Assembly: GCA_018398765.1 (NCBI GenBank)
Contig: JAHBMJ010001320.1
Span: 1 to 32,613, forward strand
Length of the DNA stretch: 32,613 nucleotides
From: Chromera velia
Lineage: Eukaryota; Sar; Chromeraceae
Direction of reading: 5' to 3'
Positions 20,001 to 29,340 of the stretch are shown here, piece by piece (within the stretch, counting starts at the first letter, position 1; the number at the start of each line of letters is the position of its first letter). Under the pieces are notes generated by a model. That model made no database searches, was not told where the DNA came from, and saw only the letters and a list, made by a program, of their open reading frames with translations. The position numbers were made by a program, and so were the translations under genes.

Positions 20001-20218
20001 AGAGAGCCTCTTCAAGGTCAGCGGGCAAAAGTTGGTTGGGGGGGTAGATCAACGGTTGTCGCGTTGCGCGTCTCTTTTTCTGTTCGCCTGCTGTGGGATT
20101 CGTGTGATGCATTCTTATATCAACGGCTCCATCCATTCGATTTTTTATACATTAATTATGTTTGATCAATGTTTGTGTGCAGGAGATTTTCGGAGATGAG
20201 AACGACGAAGATGAGTAA
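12531..20218 (+). CDS. GPATCH1: GPATCH1/TOUGH-family spliceosome-associated protein, 12 exons
   Basis: Exons: 12531-12667, 12893-12957, 13495-13536, 13776-14108, 14572-15443, 15620-15947, 16231-16539, 17485-17576, 18103-18427, 18940-19043, 19576-20016, 20183-20218. The sum is 3,084 nt (1,027 residues, TAA stop) and every splice phase agrees. Family landmarks occur in order: the N-terminal DUF1604 block ([41 protein letters not shown]), the G-patch ([15 protein letters not shown]), [48 protein letters not shown], and a C-terminal [16 protein letters not shown]. Family members act in the nucleus in catalytic spliceosomes, with the helicase DHX35 as known partner. Ser/Ala runs (exons 4, 7) and Lys/Glu/Arg runs (exon 9) are insertions, and the basic C-terminal tail of animal proteins is absent. 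Least certain are the exon 5 donor, the exon 9 donor and the start. Confidence 0.88.
13066..13312 (+). repeat. (GACT)n microsatellite with 68-bp higher-order period, in intron 2
   Basis: About 60 GACT units are interrupted by variant words. CTACCTGAC recurs at 13128, 13196 and 13264, exactly 68 bp apart, and the last two copies share ACCTGACTCACCGGCTGACT. The tract is wholly inside intron 2 of the GPATCH1-like gene. Confidence 0.95.
16895..17023 (+). repeat. (GT)n and (GAGT)n microsatellites in intron 7
   Basis: GT runs at about 16897-16919 and 16951-17023 flank a GTGA run at 16925-16950, all in the 945-bp intron 7. On the + strand this gives a transcript with UG repeats. Confidence 0.95.
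19292..19347 (+). repeat. (CG)n-(GT)n microsatellite in intron 10
   Basis: A CGCGCGCG run passes into a GT run with one AT interruption, inside intron 10. A shorter GT run follows at 19441-19454. Confidence 0.95.
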
Positions 20219-21362
20219 GCAATCACATGAAGCTAGACATGAATGTGTCTCGAAAACAAGCTAGGGCAAAATTTAAATAGGTAAAAAAACCAATTGAATA
20301 TGAGTTAGACATTAAACACCAGATCAGACCAGCTGGCTAAGCGGTCGATTAAACCAGCGATTGTAGCATCAGCAATTTGGTGATCGACAGTCGTGAGTTT
20401 GAATCTCAGGGCCGACTCAGGCTAAGTTCTCATTCTAAAATGAAAAAAAAGTTTCAACCGGCTCAAGTTTAAACCTAAGTTTAAACCAATATTTTATGTG
20501 TTTTATACTTTTTTCATAATTAAGAATTTCACAACAAAAAAAGAATATTTTTAAATGACTTGATTGATTGATTGATTGACTTCTTTTAGGATTGGGATTA
20601 ATGTCCGGAGGATTGGCCTCCCGCCTCAATGCCGAATGTCCGACGTGCGGCTTCCAAGGAAAGCACCTAGACGCATCAAACCTCTCTGGCCGCCGTGGCT
20701 GGCCCACACAGGTCTAACCTATGCCGCGGACGGATCAGATTGAACAATCAATCACTTATGTGTGTATGCAAGAGGGATCGAGAGGGCTCATTTCATTCCA
20801 AAGCAGGGTTTAAAAGGGAACTTAAACTTAGACTTGAACGATCCCAGAATTGTAAATGAACGGCTCAAAGCGAGTTCCAAAACCTCCCAGCATCCTAGCC
20901 AGCATCCCGTCCTCGGATGATGATCCTCCTCCTTTGTCCCTCCTCTTTTGCTTCCTTTGTATCACTTAACACCCTTACATAGAAACTAGCTACTGTATGT
21001 TAAGGGGTCAGACCTAGACTAGGGCCTAGATATTTTTATCCGATGATCAAACATTTTTTTAATCAAAAAAGTCAAATATAGAAAGTGTGTGCACTAAAAT
21101 TCCACTTACCCCCGCAGGCCGGCGCAGACGGCTTCTGACTGTGTGCGACAGTACGTTGGTTCAATCTGCCGCAGTGTGTATGGTACTCTCTCGAATCAAA
21201 CTCTCGATCCTTACCGACATTCCGACCTTTGTGTCAATCAAGCCTCTGAGTGGTCAGCAGTGCACGGCAATCAGACGATCGTGCGTAGATGTACGTAGAG
21301 AGGCCGGCAAGAGAGTAAGGAACTGCAGGGCGGTGCGGGTGGAGCCTAGTTGCTGCTACATC

Positions 21363-21394
<32 letters not shown>

Positions 21395-21531
21395 GCCTCT
21401 GGTCGACACGTAAAGGCCCACCTGCTGTTGCTGGTGCTGGGGGGGCATCGGCATACCCCCATTCCTCCTTCTGTGGTCTTTTGGCGCTGGAGGGAGAAGG
21501 GGGGCACCTGGATTCGTGACTGACCGCAGAC
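20219..21531. other. Intergenic region between two convergent genes
   Basis: The region holds a tRNA-like, SINE-like sequence (20327-20416), a (TTGA)n run at about 20560-20580, and a (CT)n run at about 21361-21393 just beyond the 3' end of the PH-like gene. No supported coding sequence is seen. Both neighbouring genes end here, so 3' UTRs and terminators must lie within. Confidence 0.6.
20327..20416 (+). repeat. tRNA-derived, SINE-like sequence with A and B boxes
   Basis: TGGCTAAGCGGT (20334-20345) fits an RNA polymerase III A box. GAGTTTGAATCTC (20395-20407) fits a B box, with a 4-bp T-stem (TGAG with CTCA). The boxes are about 50 bp apart, as in tRNA genes and SINE heads. The acceptor stem that should pair (GACCAGC with GGCCGAC) has several mismatches, so it is not a working tRNA gene. 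An A-rich run follows near 20440. Confidence 0.4.
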
Positions 21532-23458
21532 TCACACCCATCGAGTACGCACTGTCTGTATCCCCATCCTCGCTGCAGCCGCAGGAGCTGCAGCCCCCCC
21601 CCGACCACGTCGCCCTGCGGTCCCTCTCTGTTGTGGTGCGGCAGCGCTTTGGTCGAGCTGAGGAGCCCCTCCGGTTGTGACGTCTGCTGGCTTTCGGACA
21701 ACAGCACCCTGTGAAGAAGGGAAGGGGCATGCATTTATTTTGAATTATTTTGGATTATTTTGAAAATAAATGCTTTCGGACAACAGTACCCTGTGAAGAA
21801 GGGAACGGGAGAAACACGGTTCAAGTCATTTGTAAGGGACAAAAGTAAAGAAGTTCCAACCAAGGGAGTGTAGAGGGGAGTGAGAAAAGCGAGGGAAAGG
21901 AGAAGAGACCGCATTCTGAGGAATCACACTCCTTGTTTGTGCATTCGCAATCCAGGAAGAGCCTCAAGAGCTAGCTGAAGAGGGCACAGCGAAAGCGGGA
22001 GCAAGAGGTCTGCGAAGAACAGAAGGGCAAAGAGAAAGTCCCAAAGAGCATGTCCAAACACATTTTCAGACTTTCCGCTCTCTCTTGCCGCAAACGCTCA
22101 CAGAGAGAGAGGCATATGCATAAAATGCGCCACGCTCATTCGTGCAGCACAATTTTAGGAAAGACACGAAAGTGATCTTTCTTTCCGGCCTACCGTCGGC
22201 ACTTTGTCTCTCCCAGCTGCTCCCTCCATCTGTTTTGCCATCTTCTTCATTTGCGTTTCTTTCTCCTTCACAGCCTTCAAAAGCATTGCCTCTCTTGCCT
22301 GCATCAGTCGCTGCTTCTGTTCTGCTGCACGGGCACAGTCCTGCATCAGTCGCTGCTTTTGTTCTGCTGCACGGGCACAGTTCTGCATTAGTCGATACCT
22401 CTGTACTGCTGCACGGGCACAGTCCAAGGGAGGCACGGGAACACCCTTCTTCGGCAGTTCCACCGGTCCTGCCTCGCCGGAAGTCAGAGGCCCCGTGTTT
22501 CCATCATGGACAGCGACGGTCGACTGGTTGTCCATACACTTCTCGCGCTTTTGCTTGTAGTTCAGCTGGGTGGGCGGAGGGCGAAACGACTCGCCTGTCA
22601 CTGAGCAGAGCAGAGTTTCTAGAACCACCCGGCAACGTTCATACTCGCCCTGCAGTTTGCATGAAACGGAAAGAAGGGTCAACAACGCGGGAAATAAAAA
22701 TTCAAACGGGGCTGCGACATCTTTTTGACTCGGTCCTTCCTTGCCACTGCCCGCCAAGCTGTCTGCCAGCCTTTCCCTTTTCCGTGTTCATGTGTAGGCG
22801 TGTGAAAAAAAGAGATCCGTTGATCGATACTGCAGACTGACCGCAGTCTTGAGGCAGAGCTGTAGTTTCCTGGGTTTGCTGCTTTTCTTCCCGTCTCTGC
22901 TGACATATTCCAACACGATGAGGAACCACGGGTCTCTCGGGGGCGCAGTGGAAGCATCCGCAGTGGGAGCATCCTTGAAAGGAAAAGACTTGGGGACGCG
23001 TAGACGACGAAATGCAGAGACCTCAACTGCACCTCTCTCACAAGGGGCAACGGAAGGCGAAAGTCTCTTGTACTGTGATGGTGAGCAAGCACGAAGGCAC
23101 AAGAAAGAGCACTTTCGCGACTAGGTTGATTCTGGTTGGTCGAGAGAAGAAAAGACTTGGATACGTGTGCAGAGACGGGCCAAAGAAAACAAAAAAAACG
23201 GACAGAAAGGACAAGAGAATCTTCTGGTGAAGTTGGGATTTGACCGTGTTTCGTGGGACAGTCTTGTGAACGGGCACAAAATGTGAAAGAAATTCAAGGC
23301 AGGCGTACCTGATTTGCTAGCCTCGAAGGCATCCGGGCCAGATTGGTATGGTCCTCGTTCAGCTTGAAGCACCGCCAGTGGGTTGCCCCATCGTGAAACT
23401 TATACCACCTGACTCCAATCTTTGCCTCCTCAATGCAAGAAGACTTGAGGCCCTCCAT
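21532..23458 (-). CDS. Probable PH-like domain protein with a 14-residue repeat, 4 exons
   Basis: Minus-strand exons: 23458-23309, 22973-22842, 22649-22194, 21708-21532. All introns are phase 0, with donors GTACGC, GTCAGT and GTAGGC, giving 304 residues and a TGA stop. Exons 1-3 together look like a pleckstrin-homology fold: strands in IGVRWYKFHDGATHWRCFKL, later PWFLIVLEYVSRDGKK and RKLQLCLKTA, then a closing helix EYERCRVVLETLL. PH-like domains bind membrane phosphoinositides or proteins. No ligand can be inferred here. Residues of about 175-225 hold three copies of CARAAEQKQRLMQD followed by a charged helix, suggesting a coiled coil. The tail is Ala/Gly/Arg-rich. The ATG at 23458 is the first in frame, but an upstream exon is possible. 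If intron 3 is retained, exon 3 would stop at 22155. Confidence 0.6.
21691..21805. repeat. 33-bp duplication of a splice acceptor flanking an AT-rich hairpin
   Basis: The block at 21691-21723 recurs at 21773-21805 with one mismatch. On the minus strand it contains the intron 3 acceptor (CTTCTTCACAG) and the first codons of exon 4. Between the copies lies a hairpin at 21731-21773 with 11-bp arms (GCATTTATTTT and AAAATAAATGC). It could be a small insertion with a long target duplication, or a tandem duplication with filler. Confidence 0.85.
22299..22424 (-). repeat. 42-bp coding repeat, three copies
   Basis: Three gap-free units start at 22299, 22341 and 22383 (CTGCATCAGTCGCTGCTTCT and variants). 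They encode CARAAEQKQRLMQD on the minus strand. The third unit is the most diverged (AVQRYRLMQN). Confidence 0.95.
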
Positions 23459-23471
23459 CCTACCACCTTAC

Positions 23472-23696
23472 CTAAGTGAGTGTCTTGTGCTCAAGAAGCA
23501 GCTCGGAGAGAAGACCCTCGAGCCCAAAAATCACTCTCACTGGATGAGTGCTCAAAGTATCCAAGGTCAACACGGCGAGTTGCTGGATCAATTCAAGAAA
23601 AGATCTGTCTCCACACTGTGCAGAACGCGACTGCAACAACTTTAAGTGGAAGACTATACGGAAGTCTTCGAACGCTATGAGATGGGACAAGTTCAA
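23472..23696 (-). CDS. Possible small frame upstream of the PH-like gene
   Basis: A minus-strand frame of 74 codons ends at a TAG that overlaps a good donor-like site (CTTAG then GTAAGG). Its text (FLELIQQLAVLTLDTLSTHP, then VIFGLEGLLSELLLEHKTLT) is helical and looks more protein-like than the other frames. It might be an upstream exon in another arrangement or a separate short gene. It cannot join the PH-like start cleanly, because the ATG at 23458 lies just 13 bases past its stop. Confidence 0.2.
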   Translation of the reverse strand: MNLSHLIAFEDFRIVFHLKLLQSRSAQCGDRSFLELIQQLAVLTLDTLSTHPVRVIFGLEGLLSELLLEHKTLT

Positions 23697-24403
23697 TCGT
23701 CAGAGCAAAGAGTATAACTGTACTATAACAGAAAAACGAGGACGCCTTTCTTCATCCCTCCTTCTGTGTCAATCAAGAGAAAACATAGAGAAAACTACAT
23801 GAAAACTACCCAATTAAGTGACTCAGTCTGACAATGTCTGACATGCAGCTGCATGCATGCTGATCGAATCTTGAGGGTTCGGGTACGTGCTTGCGCAATG
23901 TGCCGAACGCTGCGTCTGACGCACTCCGTGCGAATGGCCCGGAAAGCGAAATTAACTTTGGACTCCGAAGCAACGGTGACTGCATGCAGTTGTGTTAAGT
24001 GCAGACGGCGAACATGCCGAAGGGGTTGGGAAAAGAGAAACCACTGAAGGGCTCAGGATACAGTCAACAGTGTTGAGCAGCAGGTCTGAGTTTCTTTGGG
24101 TAGGATAAAGGGAAAGAAAAGAGAGGAAAAAGAATGGAAGAGATGGGGGAAGAGAGAGATATAAGAGAAAAGGAAAGAGTGGTGATGGATAGGGGGGTGG
24201 AGGCGCTTCACAGTGCCGCGGCGACTGTTGGAACACTAGACTTGGTCGTTTTGTTAGTCTAGAGTTAGATGGTGTACAACGGACAACTGAGACTCTCTGT
24301 CTGAGGGGAGAGGCGGGAAAAACTTCAGACATGGCAAGACTGTCTCAAGCTGTCAGGTTATGAAGTAGGGTGGGCTTCAAGACAGTAACAGTCAGGCAGA
24401 TCT
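23697..24403. other. Intergenic stretch
   Basis: No gene is supported. It contains a TGCATGCATGC cluster (23850-23862), one copy of the dispersed palindromic repeat (23910-23953), and purine-rich sequence at 24100-24190. Confidence 0.6.
23910..23953 (+). repeat. Copy of the short dispersed palindromic repeat
   Basis: This is the clearest copy: CTGACGCACTCCGTGCGAAT followed by GGCCCGGAAAGCGAAATT. It contains an internal hairpin, CGCAC with GTGCG. Confidence 0.85.
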
Positions 24404-24410
24404 GTCATAC
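24404..24410. repeat. Target-site duplication, left
   Basis: GTCATAC immediately precedes the left LTR and is repeated immediately after the right LTR at 26300-26306. Seven bases is slightly long for LTR elements, so one or two may match by chance. Confidence 0.75.
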
Positions 24411-24792
24411 TGTGAAAAGTTCGGCCCCAGCGGACCGAAGTCTCAGTGTTCCGCCGCCTCATAAAGTTAAACGACCAGGAACTATCGCAAGTGCGCGTAC
24501 CACGAGCGTCATGCAGATAAACACCTGCAAGCATGTACGATTGAATTGATTGATGCATCACTATGGGAAAAATAGACAAGCCAGCAATAAGATTAGAGTA
24601 TGAAAGTAGGTCCGAAGTGACTAGATCATACCTGACCATATGTAGCTTGTATACGATGATTGTGACTCTGTGAAGAGTGAGTGACTGCATTGGATAGACT
24701 CTCGAGAGACGTTTCTATATGTTGCGTAGCATCATGTTTCTGTATCTACACCTTCTAGCTTCAATCTACCAGAAGGAACCTAAATCTTTCCA
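24411..24792 (+). repeat. Left LTR
   Basis: It begins TGTGAAAAGTTCGGCCCCAG and ends AATCTTTCCA. It shares long blocks with the right LTR, such as GATAGACTCTCGAGAGACGT. The right copy carries about 10 extra bases near 26023 (TGTAAGTACGTACATGCA region). Confidence 0.9.
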
Positions 24793-25907
24793 GTGGTGCT
24801 CCTTGTGTCGGGCAAGAACCGGAGCTTTCAGAATCAGACTGATGGCGTGTTCTGGCCGCTGAGCAGGGAGAAGAAAAAACAGGTCTGGCGGCAAGGTATG
24901 CATGTGACAGATGAGCGGCTAGGATGAGCGGAGTGATGTGGAGTGACTGATCTCGGACTAATCTTCAACTACCCCTACGACTGCCCCCATAACAGAAGAA
25001 TGGAAAGGATTGGGAATGAGAAGGAAGCATAGAAGAAAAAGAGAAGAGTGAAAGAGAAGGAAAGGAAAAATGAAGACGAAAGGGAAGAGGCAGGCGCCTC
25101 ACTGACAGAAGATCTGCACGAACATGCATGCAGAGATAAGAAAATGGCCAAGACACTTGCACAGAAGCAGCAGAAGATGATACAGAGCATCAGAGCCCAA
25201 CAAGAAAAGGCAGCTACAATTGGAGCAAAGTGAGTTGCAAGAGTTGACAGAGGTTTGTAAGGCAACCTGGTTGAGACTGCGAGTGAGATGGACAGATTTG
25301 GTGTGGCTAGAGAGGAGTAAAGATGGCCAGTCGTCTGTAACCTCCGATAGAAGGAAACGAAAAGGGGGATCAGATCTTGCCCTGGCCAATGGAAGTGAAT
25401 GAAAGGCAGAGGGGCTTGGCACAATGAACCGCCAAATCATTTCCAGTGCTCACAGGTGTTCGTGCGAATGTTTGAAGACTGATGGAGCAAGGAGAGAGGC
25501 TAAAGCGCATTTGGTGACTTGAGTGACCTGCGTATGAATTCGATCTCTGATGCTTAGATTGTTAGCTAGGAATAGGGGTATCCTAACAAAGACGCGGGTT
25601 CTGCTTTCACGTACATAAGTATTGAAGCCGACTTGTGAGAACAAGCAAGGATTCCAAAAGAGAGAGAATTGCACTTCCAAGAAAAAGACGATTACACAAA
25701 TAAGATGGAAAGATCGGAAGAAAAAGAAAGGGAGAAAAAGAAGTAGAGAAACAGAAGGTGTCAGTGGTGATTTTAACTGATGAGTGGGTGACGATGGGTG
25801 AGTAGAAGTGAGCACAAATTTGTGAGAGGTCCCCCGAGAGATGTTCAAGAGAAAAAAAGAGAAAAGGGGATGTCATATTGAATGGTAAGTTGCCGGGACA
25901 GGGGGCA

Positions 25908-26299
25908 TGTGAGAAGTTCGGCCCCAGCGGACCGAAGTTTCAGTGTCCCGCCGCCTTATAAAGTTAAGCGATCAGGAACTATTGCGAGTGCGTGCACCAC
26001 GAGCGTCATGCAAATAAATGTATGTAAGTACGTACATGCACGTACGATTGAATTGATTGATGCATCACTATGGGAAAAACAGACAAGCCAGTAATAAAAT
26101 TAGAGCATAAGAGTAGGTCTGAAGTGACCAGATCATACCTGACCGTATGTGGCTTGTACACGATGATTGTGACTCTGTGAAGAGTGAGTGACTGCATTGG
26201 ATAGACTCTCGAGAGACGTTTCTATATGTTGCATAGCATCATGTTTCTGTATCTGCACTTTCTAGCTTCAATCTACCAGAAGGGATCCAAATCTTTTCA
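25908..26299 (+). repeat. Right LTR
   Basis: It begins TGTGAGAAGTTCGGCCCCAG and ends AATCTTTTCA, in the same direction as the left LTR. Confidence 0.9.
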
Positions 26300-26306
26300 G
26301 TCATAC
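26300..26306. repeat. Target-site duplication, right
   Basis: GTCATAC directly follows the right LTR and matches 24404-24410 exactly. Confidence 0.75.
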
Positions 26307-28249
26307 GGCAGAGGCAGGGGCAGGGGAGAGGTGTAGTCAGGAATGAATATCTGACATCCTGCATAACTGAAGTTTTACCAGACTGCATCAGTGGAGGGGG
26401 GAGCAGATATGCATATGGGGTATGGGACTGACTCCGGAGGAGTATTACAGTATTTCAGTGGAAAACCACTGCCCCGTGGTGGACGAAAGTCTGCCGAGAC
26501 GAGATGAGATGAGACAAGTGCCCTCTTAGTGATACATCAGACTGCGTGCGTCAGTTTTTAAATCTGAGATTCATGCTCGCGCGCTCGCGTGCTCCCACCT
26601 GAACTCAATCTTTGTAAGTGCCCCTCAACTACGCTTTCCAAGCTATCCAGCTTTCTGTGAACATACGTCAGACATCATCTGCATGGTCTGAAGGTGCAAT
26701 TTTTGTTATCTGATGGTGGCGCAGACTGACGCACTCCGTGTGAATGACCCGGAAAGCGAAATTACCTCAAAAATTTTGATGGAAAAGTGACTTTAAATGA
26801 GGGTGCATGGGCTCGAACCTAAGACCTCGCCGCGTCATTCTTTCGAACGTCCCAAATTTCGCTTTCCAGGTCATTTGCACACTTCGTATGCGTCAGATAC
26901 GAGACACTGCGCGCTAAACTGCATGCATCTGACGCAGACAAGCATACGAACGGCCCCGGAAAGCCGTAGAATACGTCTGAATTCAGCTTGAAATGACTTG
27001 AAGCACAAAAATTAAATTAAACGGTTTTTGAACCGACATAGTGCGAGACAAAAAAATGTTATTTTAATTAAAAAAGTATTTTAAAAAAATAAAATTATAT
27101 TACTCTCAGTACGTATCATGGAGGTGGCAATCATCATATATCATCATGAGATAAAAATGTGGGCTAGCTAGGGATGTTTCCATAAAAACGCCTGCATCTA
27201 TCAAACATTTGGCGTACAGAATTATATGTCTAGATCTAGTGAGCCTTCGGAATTGCACGCTTAGCCCCCGTACTGACGCTGAGGCCCCGCCGCCGCCCGC
27301 CACCCCACCCAGCACGGCACTGCGCGGCACTGTCACTCACCCCTAGACTCACCCCCTCAGATCTTTCTGTCTACCATGCAGTGCTCCTTTAAGCACATTG
27401 TCTATTATCAGTAACCCCGCAATGCTAAGAGATACAAGCTGTGGATTGTCTTCGCGTCGTCTGCATCGTTGTTTTCTATCTGTTGATTCTGTGTATTCAA
27501 CTGCGTTGCCAGTCTCAGGCGGCACTGGCAATCGAAGGAACTCCCCCTGTGCTCTAGGGGACCTTCCCCCGTCTATGTTGCACCTATAGTTAGGAGGCCT
27601 TTTTAAAGCTTTTTTAAGGCAAATGTATAAACTTCTAAACAAGCTAGAATGTGTAAAAAACCTTTAAAAGTGTTAGAAAAGTCATAACCATACTATATAC
27701 AGGCTTAATTTTACTATACAAAGTGTTTTTAATTTTTTTACCATCTGAGAGCCCCAAATAGGGTCCATTATCGCATAGGTCACTGCCGGGATACATTTTT
27801 TCTAACGATATTTAGCTACACTATTTTTTAGCAGAATCATGCAAATTAGTATCCATTTATGTTATTATTTTTAACTTGCCTAAGTTGCCTTTATCATTCG
27901 TATATGCATGATCACTATATGGTCGTAACCCCCGGGTCGTTTATGGTTTTATTTGTTGGACGTTCTTAAGGTTAACAACTTCACACTGTCACGTGTCAAG
28001 TAAAGTTAGTAAACAAAAGATAATCTGTCTGTATATTCATACTTTACGTCTCAGCTACTCTCAACACGACTACTTGCGCAAGCATTTGAATACATTTTAA
28101 TACATTTGGGCATTGACTCATCAGGATTCAGGAAAGTGAACATGCCAAAGCAACTACCTCTCATTGATCAGCAATAACATACCACGCTTGGCAAGTGGGT
28201 ATAAAGAAGTTTAATCACTTTTGTTTACTGTGCACTCGTACAGGAAAGA
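26307..28249. other. Intergenic region with dispersed repeats
   Basis: No gene is supported. A minus frame at 27349-27642 is open for 97 codons but shows no domain. The stretch contains three copies of the dispersed repeat at 26723-26969, a B-box-like word on the minus strand at about 26813-26823 (GGTTCGAGCCC) without a matching T-stem, and AT-rich sequence at 27010-27110 and 27600-28130. Confidence 0.55.
26723..26969. repeat. Cluster of three dispersed-repeat copies in alternating orientation
   Basis: Copy one (26727-26764, +) reads TGACGCACTCCGTGTGAATG then ACCCGGAAAGCGAAATTA. Copy two (26855-26903, -) contains AAATTTCGCTTTCCAGGTCA and ATGCGTCAGA. Copy three (26925-26968, +) contains CATCTGACGCAGACAAGCAT and CCCCGGAAAGCC. 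Adjacent copies are inverted, so the DNA could fold back on itself. Confidence 0.75.
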
Positions 28250-29340
28250 GAAGCGATGAAAAGGGACCGCAAAAGCAAGTAGATCGACAAACTCTGAGTG
28301 CATGTCGACAGCGAGGCAGTGATGCGATGCAGATACGCTAAATGGACAGCGATGGACAGACGCGGCCCCAAAGAGAGCGAATGCTCGCAGACGGCTAGCA
28401 GACGGCAGAAGTGACGCAAAGAAAGCTAGAAAGAAAGTCAATGCATGTCCATGCATAAAGATGGCAGCAACGAAGCAGAGAGAGGCAATGGAATTGGAGA
28501 AGGCAACAGCGACGCAGAGGGAGTCAACGCATGGAGGCGGCAGTCTGAGAAGTGAGAAAGACAGAGTGAATGCATTGAAGTGGCTAAAGCGACACAGAGA
28601 GAGTCAACACATGGAGGCGGCAGAAGTGACGCAGATAGAGTCAATGCATGGAGAGGCGGCAGCTAGCCTGGCAGAAGCGGCGAAGAGAGAATCAACACAT
28701 GGAGGCAGGAGAAGCGACGCAAACTTTAAGAGACTCAGTCAGAGCCAATGCATAGAGAAGGATACGGAAGGATAGAGAAGGCAACAGCGACGTAACGGGG
28801 CCAACGCGTGGAGATGGCAGCGAGGCAGTCAATTCATGGAGAAGACAACAGTTATGCAGAGAGAGTCAATGGATGGACAAGGCAACAGTGACACAGAGAG
28901 ACTCATGCAATGCATGGAGACGGCAGAAGCGACGCAAGGCGAGTCAACGCATCGAGACGGCAGAAGTGATGCAGAGACAGTCAATGTGTAGAGACAGCAG
29001 TAGCGTCTCGATCAGAGGGAATGGATACATCGAGAGGAGAGAAAAGATGCAGAGACATGCAATGATCGGAGAATTGCGCCAAGGCAAACACAGAGAGAAT
29101 GTTTGAACGAAGATGAAAGAAGAAATGCGGAGGGATGCGGAGGGAATGCGCATTGGCACAAAGAGGAGAAACCAGGCAGAGACAATGAACGAGAAAAGAC
29201 GATATGATGCAGATAGAATAAATGCATGGACTCGCAGAAACACCGTAGAGGGAAGAGAGACTGCAAAAGCAATGAATGCAAACACAGCAAAGCGCCGACA
29301 TACATGCAGCGCATGTCACGACGTGAAAAGACACAGAGGC
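28250..29340. repeat. Degenerate minisatellite, unit about 36-42 bp
   Basis: The core AGTCAACGCATGGAGGCGGC followed by AGAAGCGACGCAGAGAG recurs many times with heavy drift (for example at 28526, 28608, 28644, 28694, 28948). The + strand gives repeated peptide text such as TQRESTHGG in more than one frame, but no frame is intact, so I read it as a satellite and not a gene. The repeat is clearest from 28480 to 29000 and fades towards 29340. Confidence 0.75.

Larger units (their letters stand above)
24411..26299 (+). mobile_element. Compact non-autonomous LTR retrotransposon (TRIM-like)
   Basis: Two direct repeats (24411-24792, 382 bp, and 25908-26299, 392 bp) both begin TG and end CA, enclose 1,115 bp, and are flanked by a 7-bp duplication. 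One base after the left LTR lies TGGTGCTCCTTGTGTC, a plausible tRNA primer site since it begins TGG. A purine tract (GGGACAGGGGG) directly precedes the right LTR. The interior has no reverse transcriptase, protease or integrase. A charged frame at 25048-25233 (KKMAKTLAQKQQKMIQSIRA) may be a remnant. The LTRs differ at roughly a tenth of sites by eye, so the insertion is old. It would need another element's enzymes to move. Confidence 0.8.

Noticed and set aside
20327-20416. A functional tRNA gene
   Set aside because: The acceptor stem has at least four mismatches, so only a tRNA-derived repeat is supported.
25048-25402. Two short + frames inside the TRIM-like element as a gag gene
   Set aside because: The first lacks an ATG and both are short and charged without a domain. 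At most they are remnants.
26805-26830. Minus-strand GGTTCGAGCCC as a tRNA gene
   Set aside because: The flanking bases do not form a T-stem and no A box or acceptor stem is present.
27349-27642. A 97-codon minus frame in the intergenic region
   Set aside because: No domain, no splice partners and no neighbouring support.
28461-28775. A 104-codon + frame in the minisatellite as a gene
   Set aside because: The frame is lost between units and similar text appears in other frames, as expected from a satellite.
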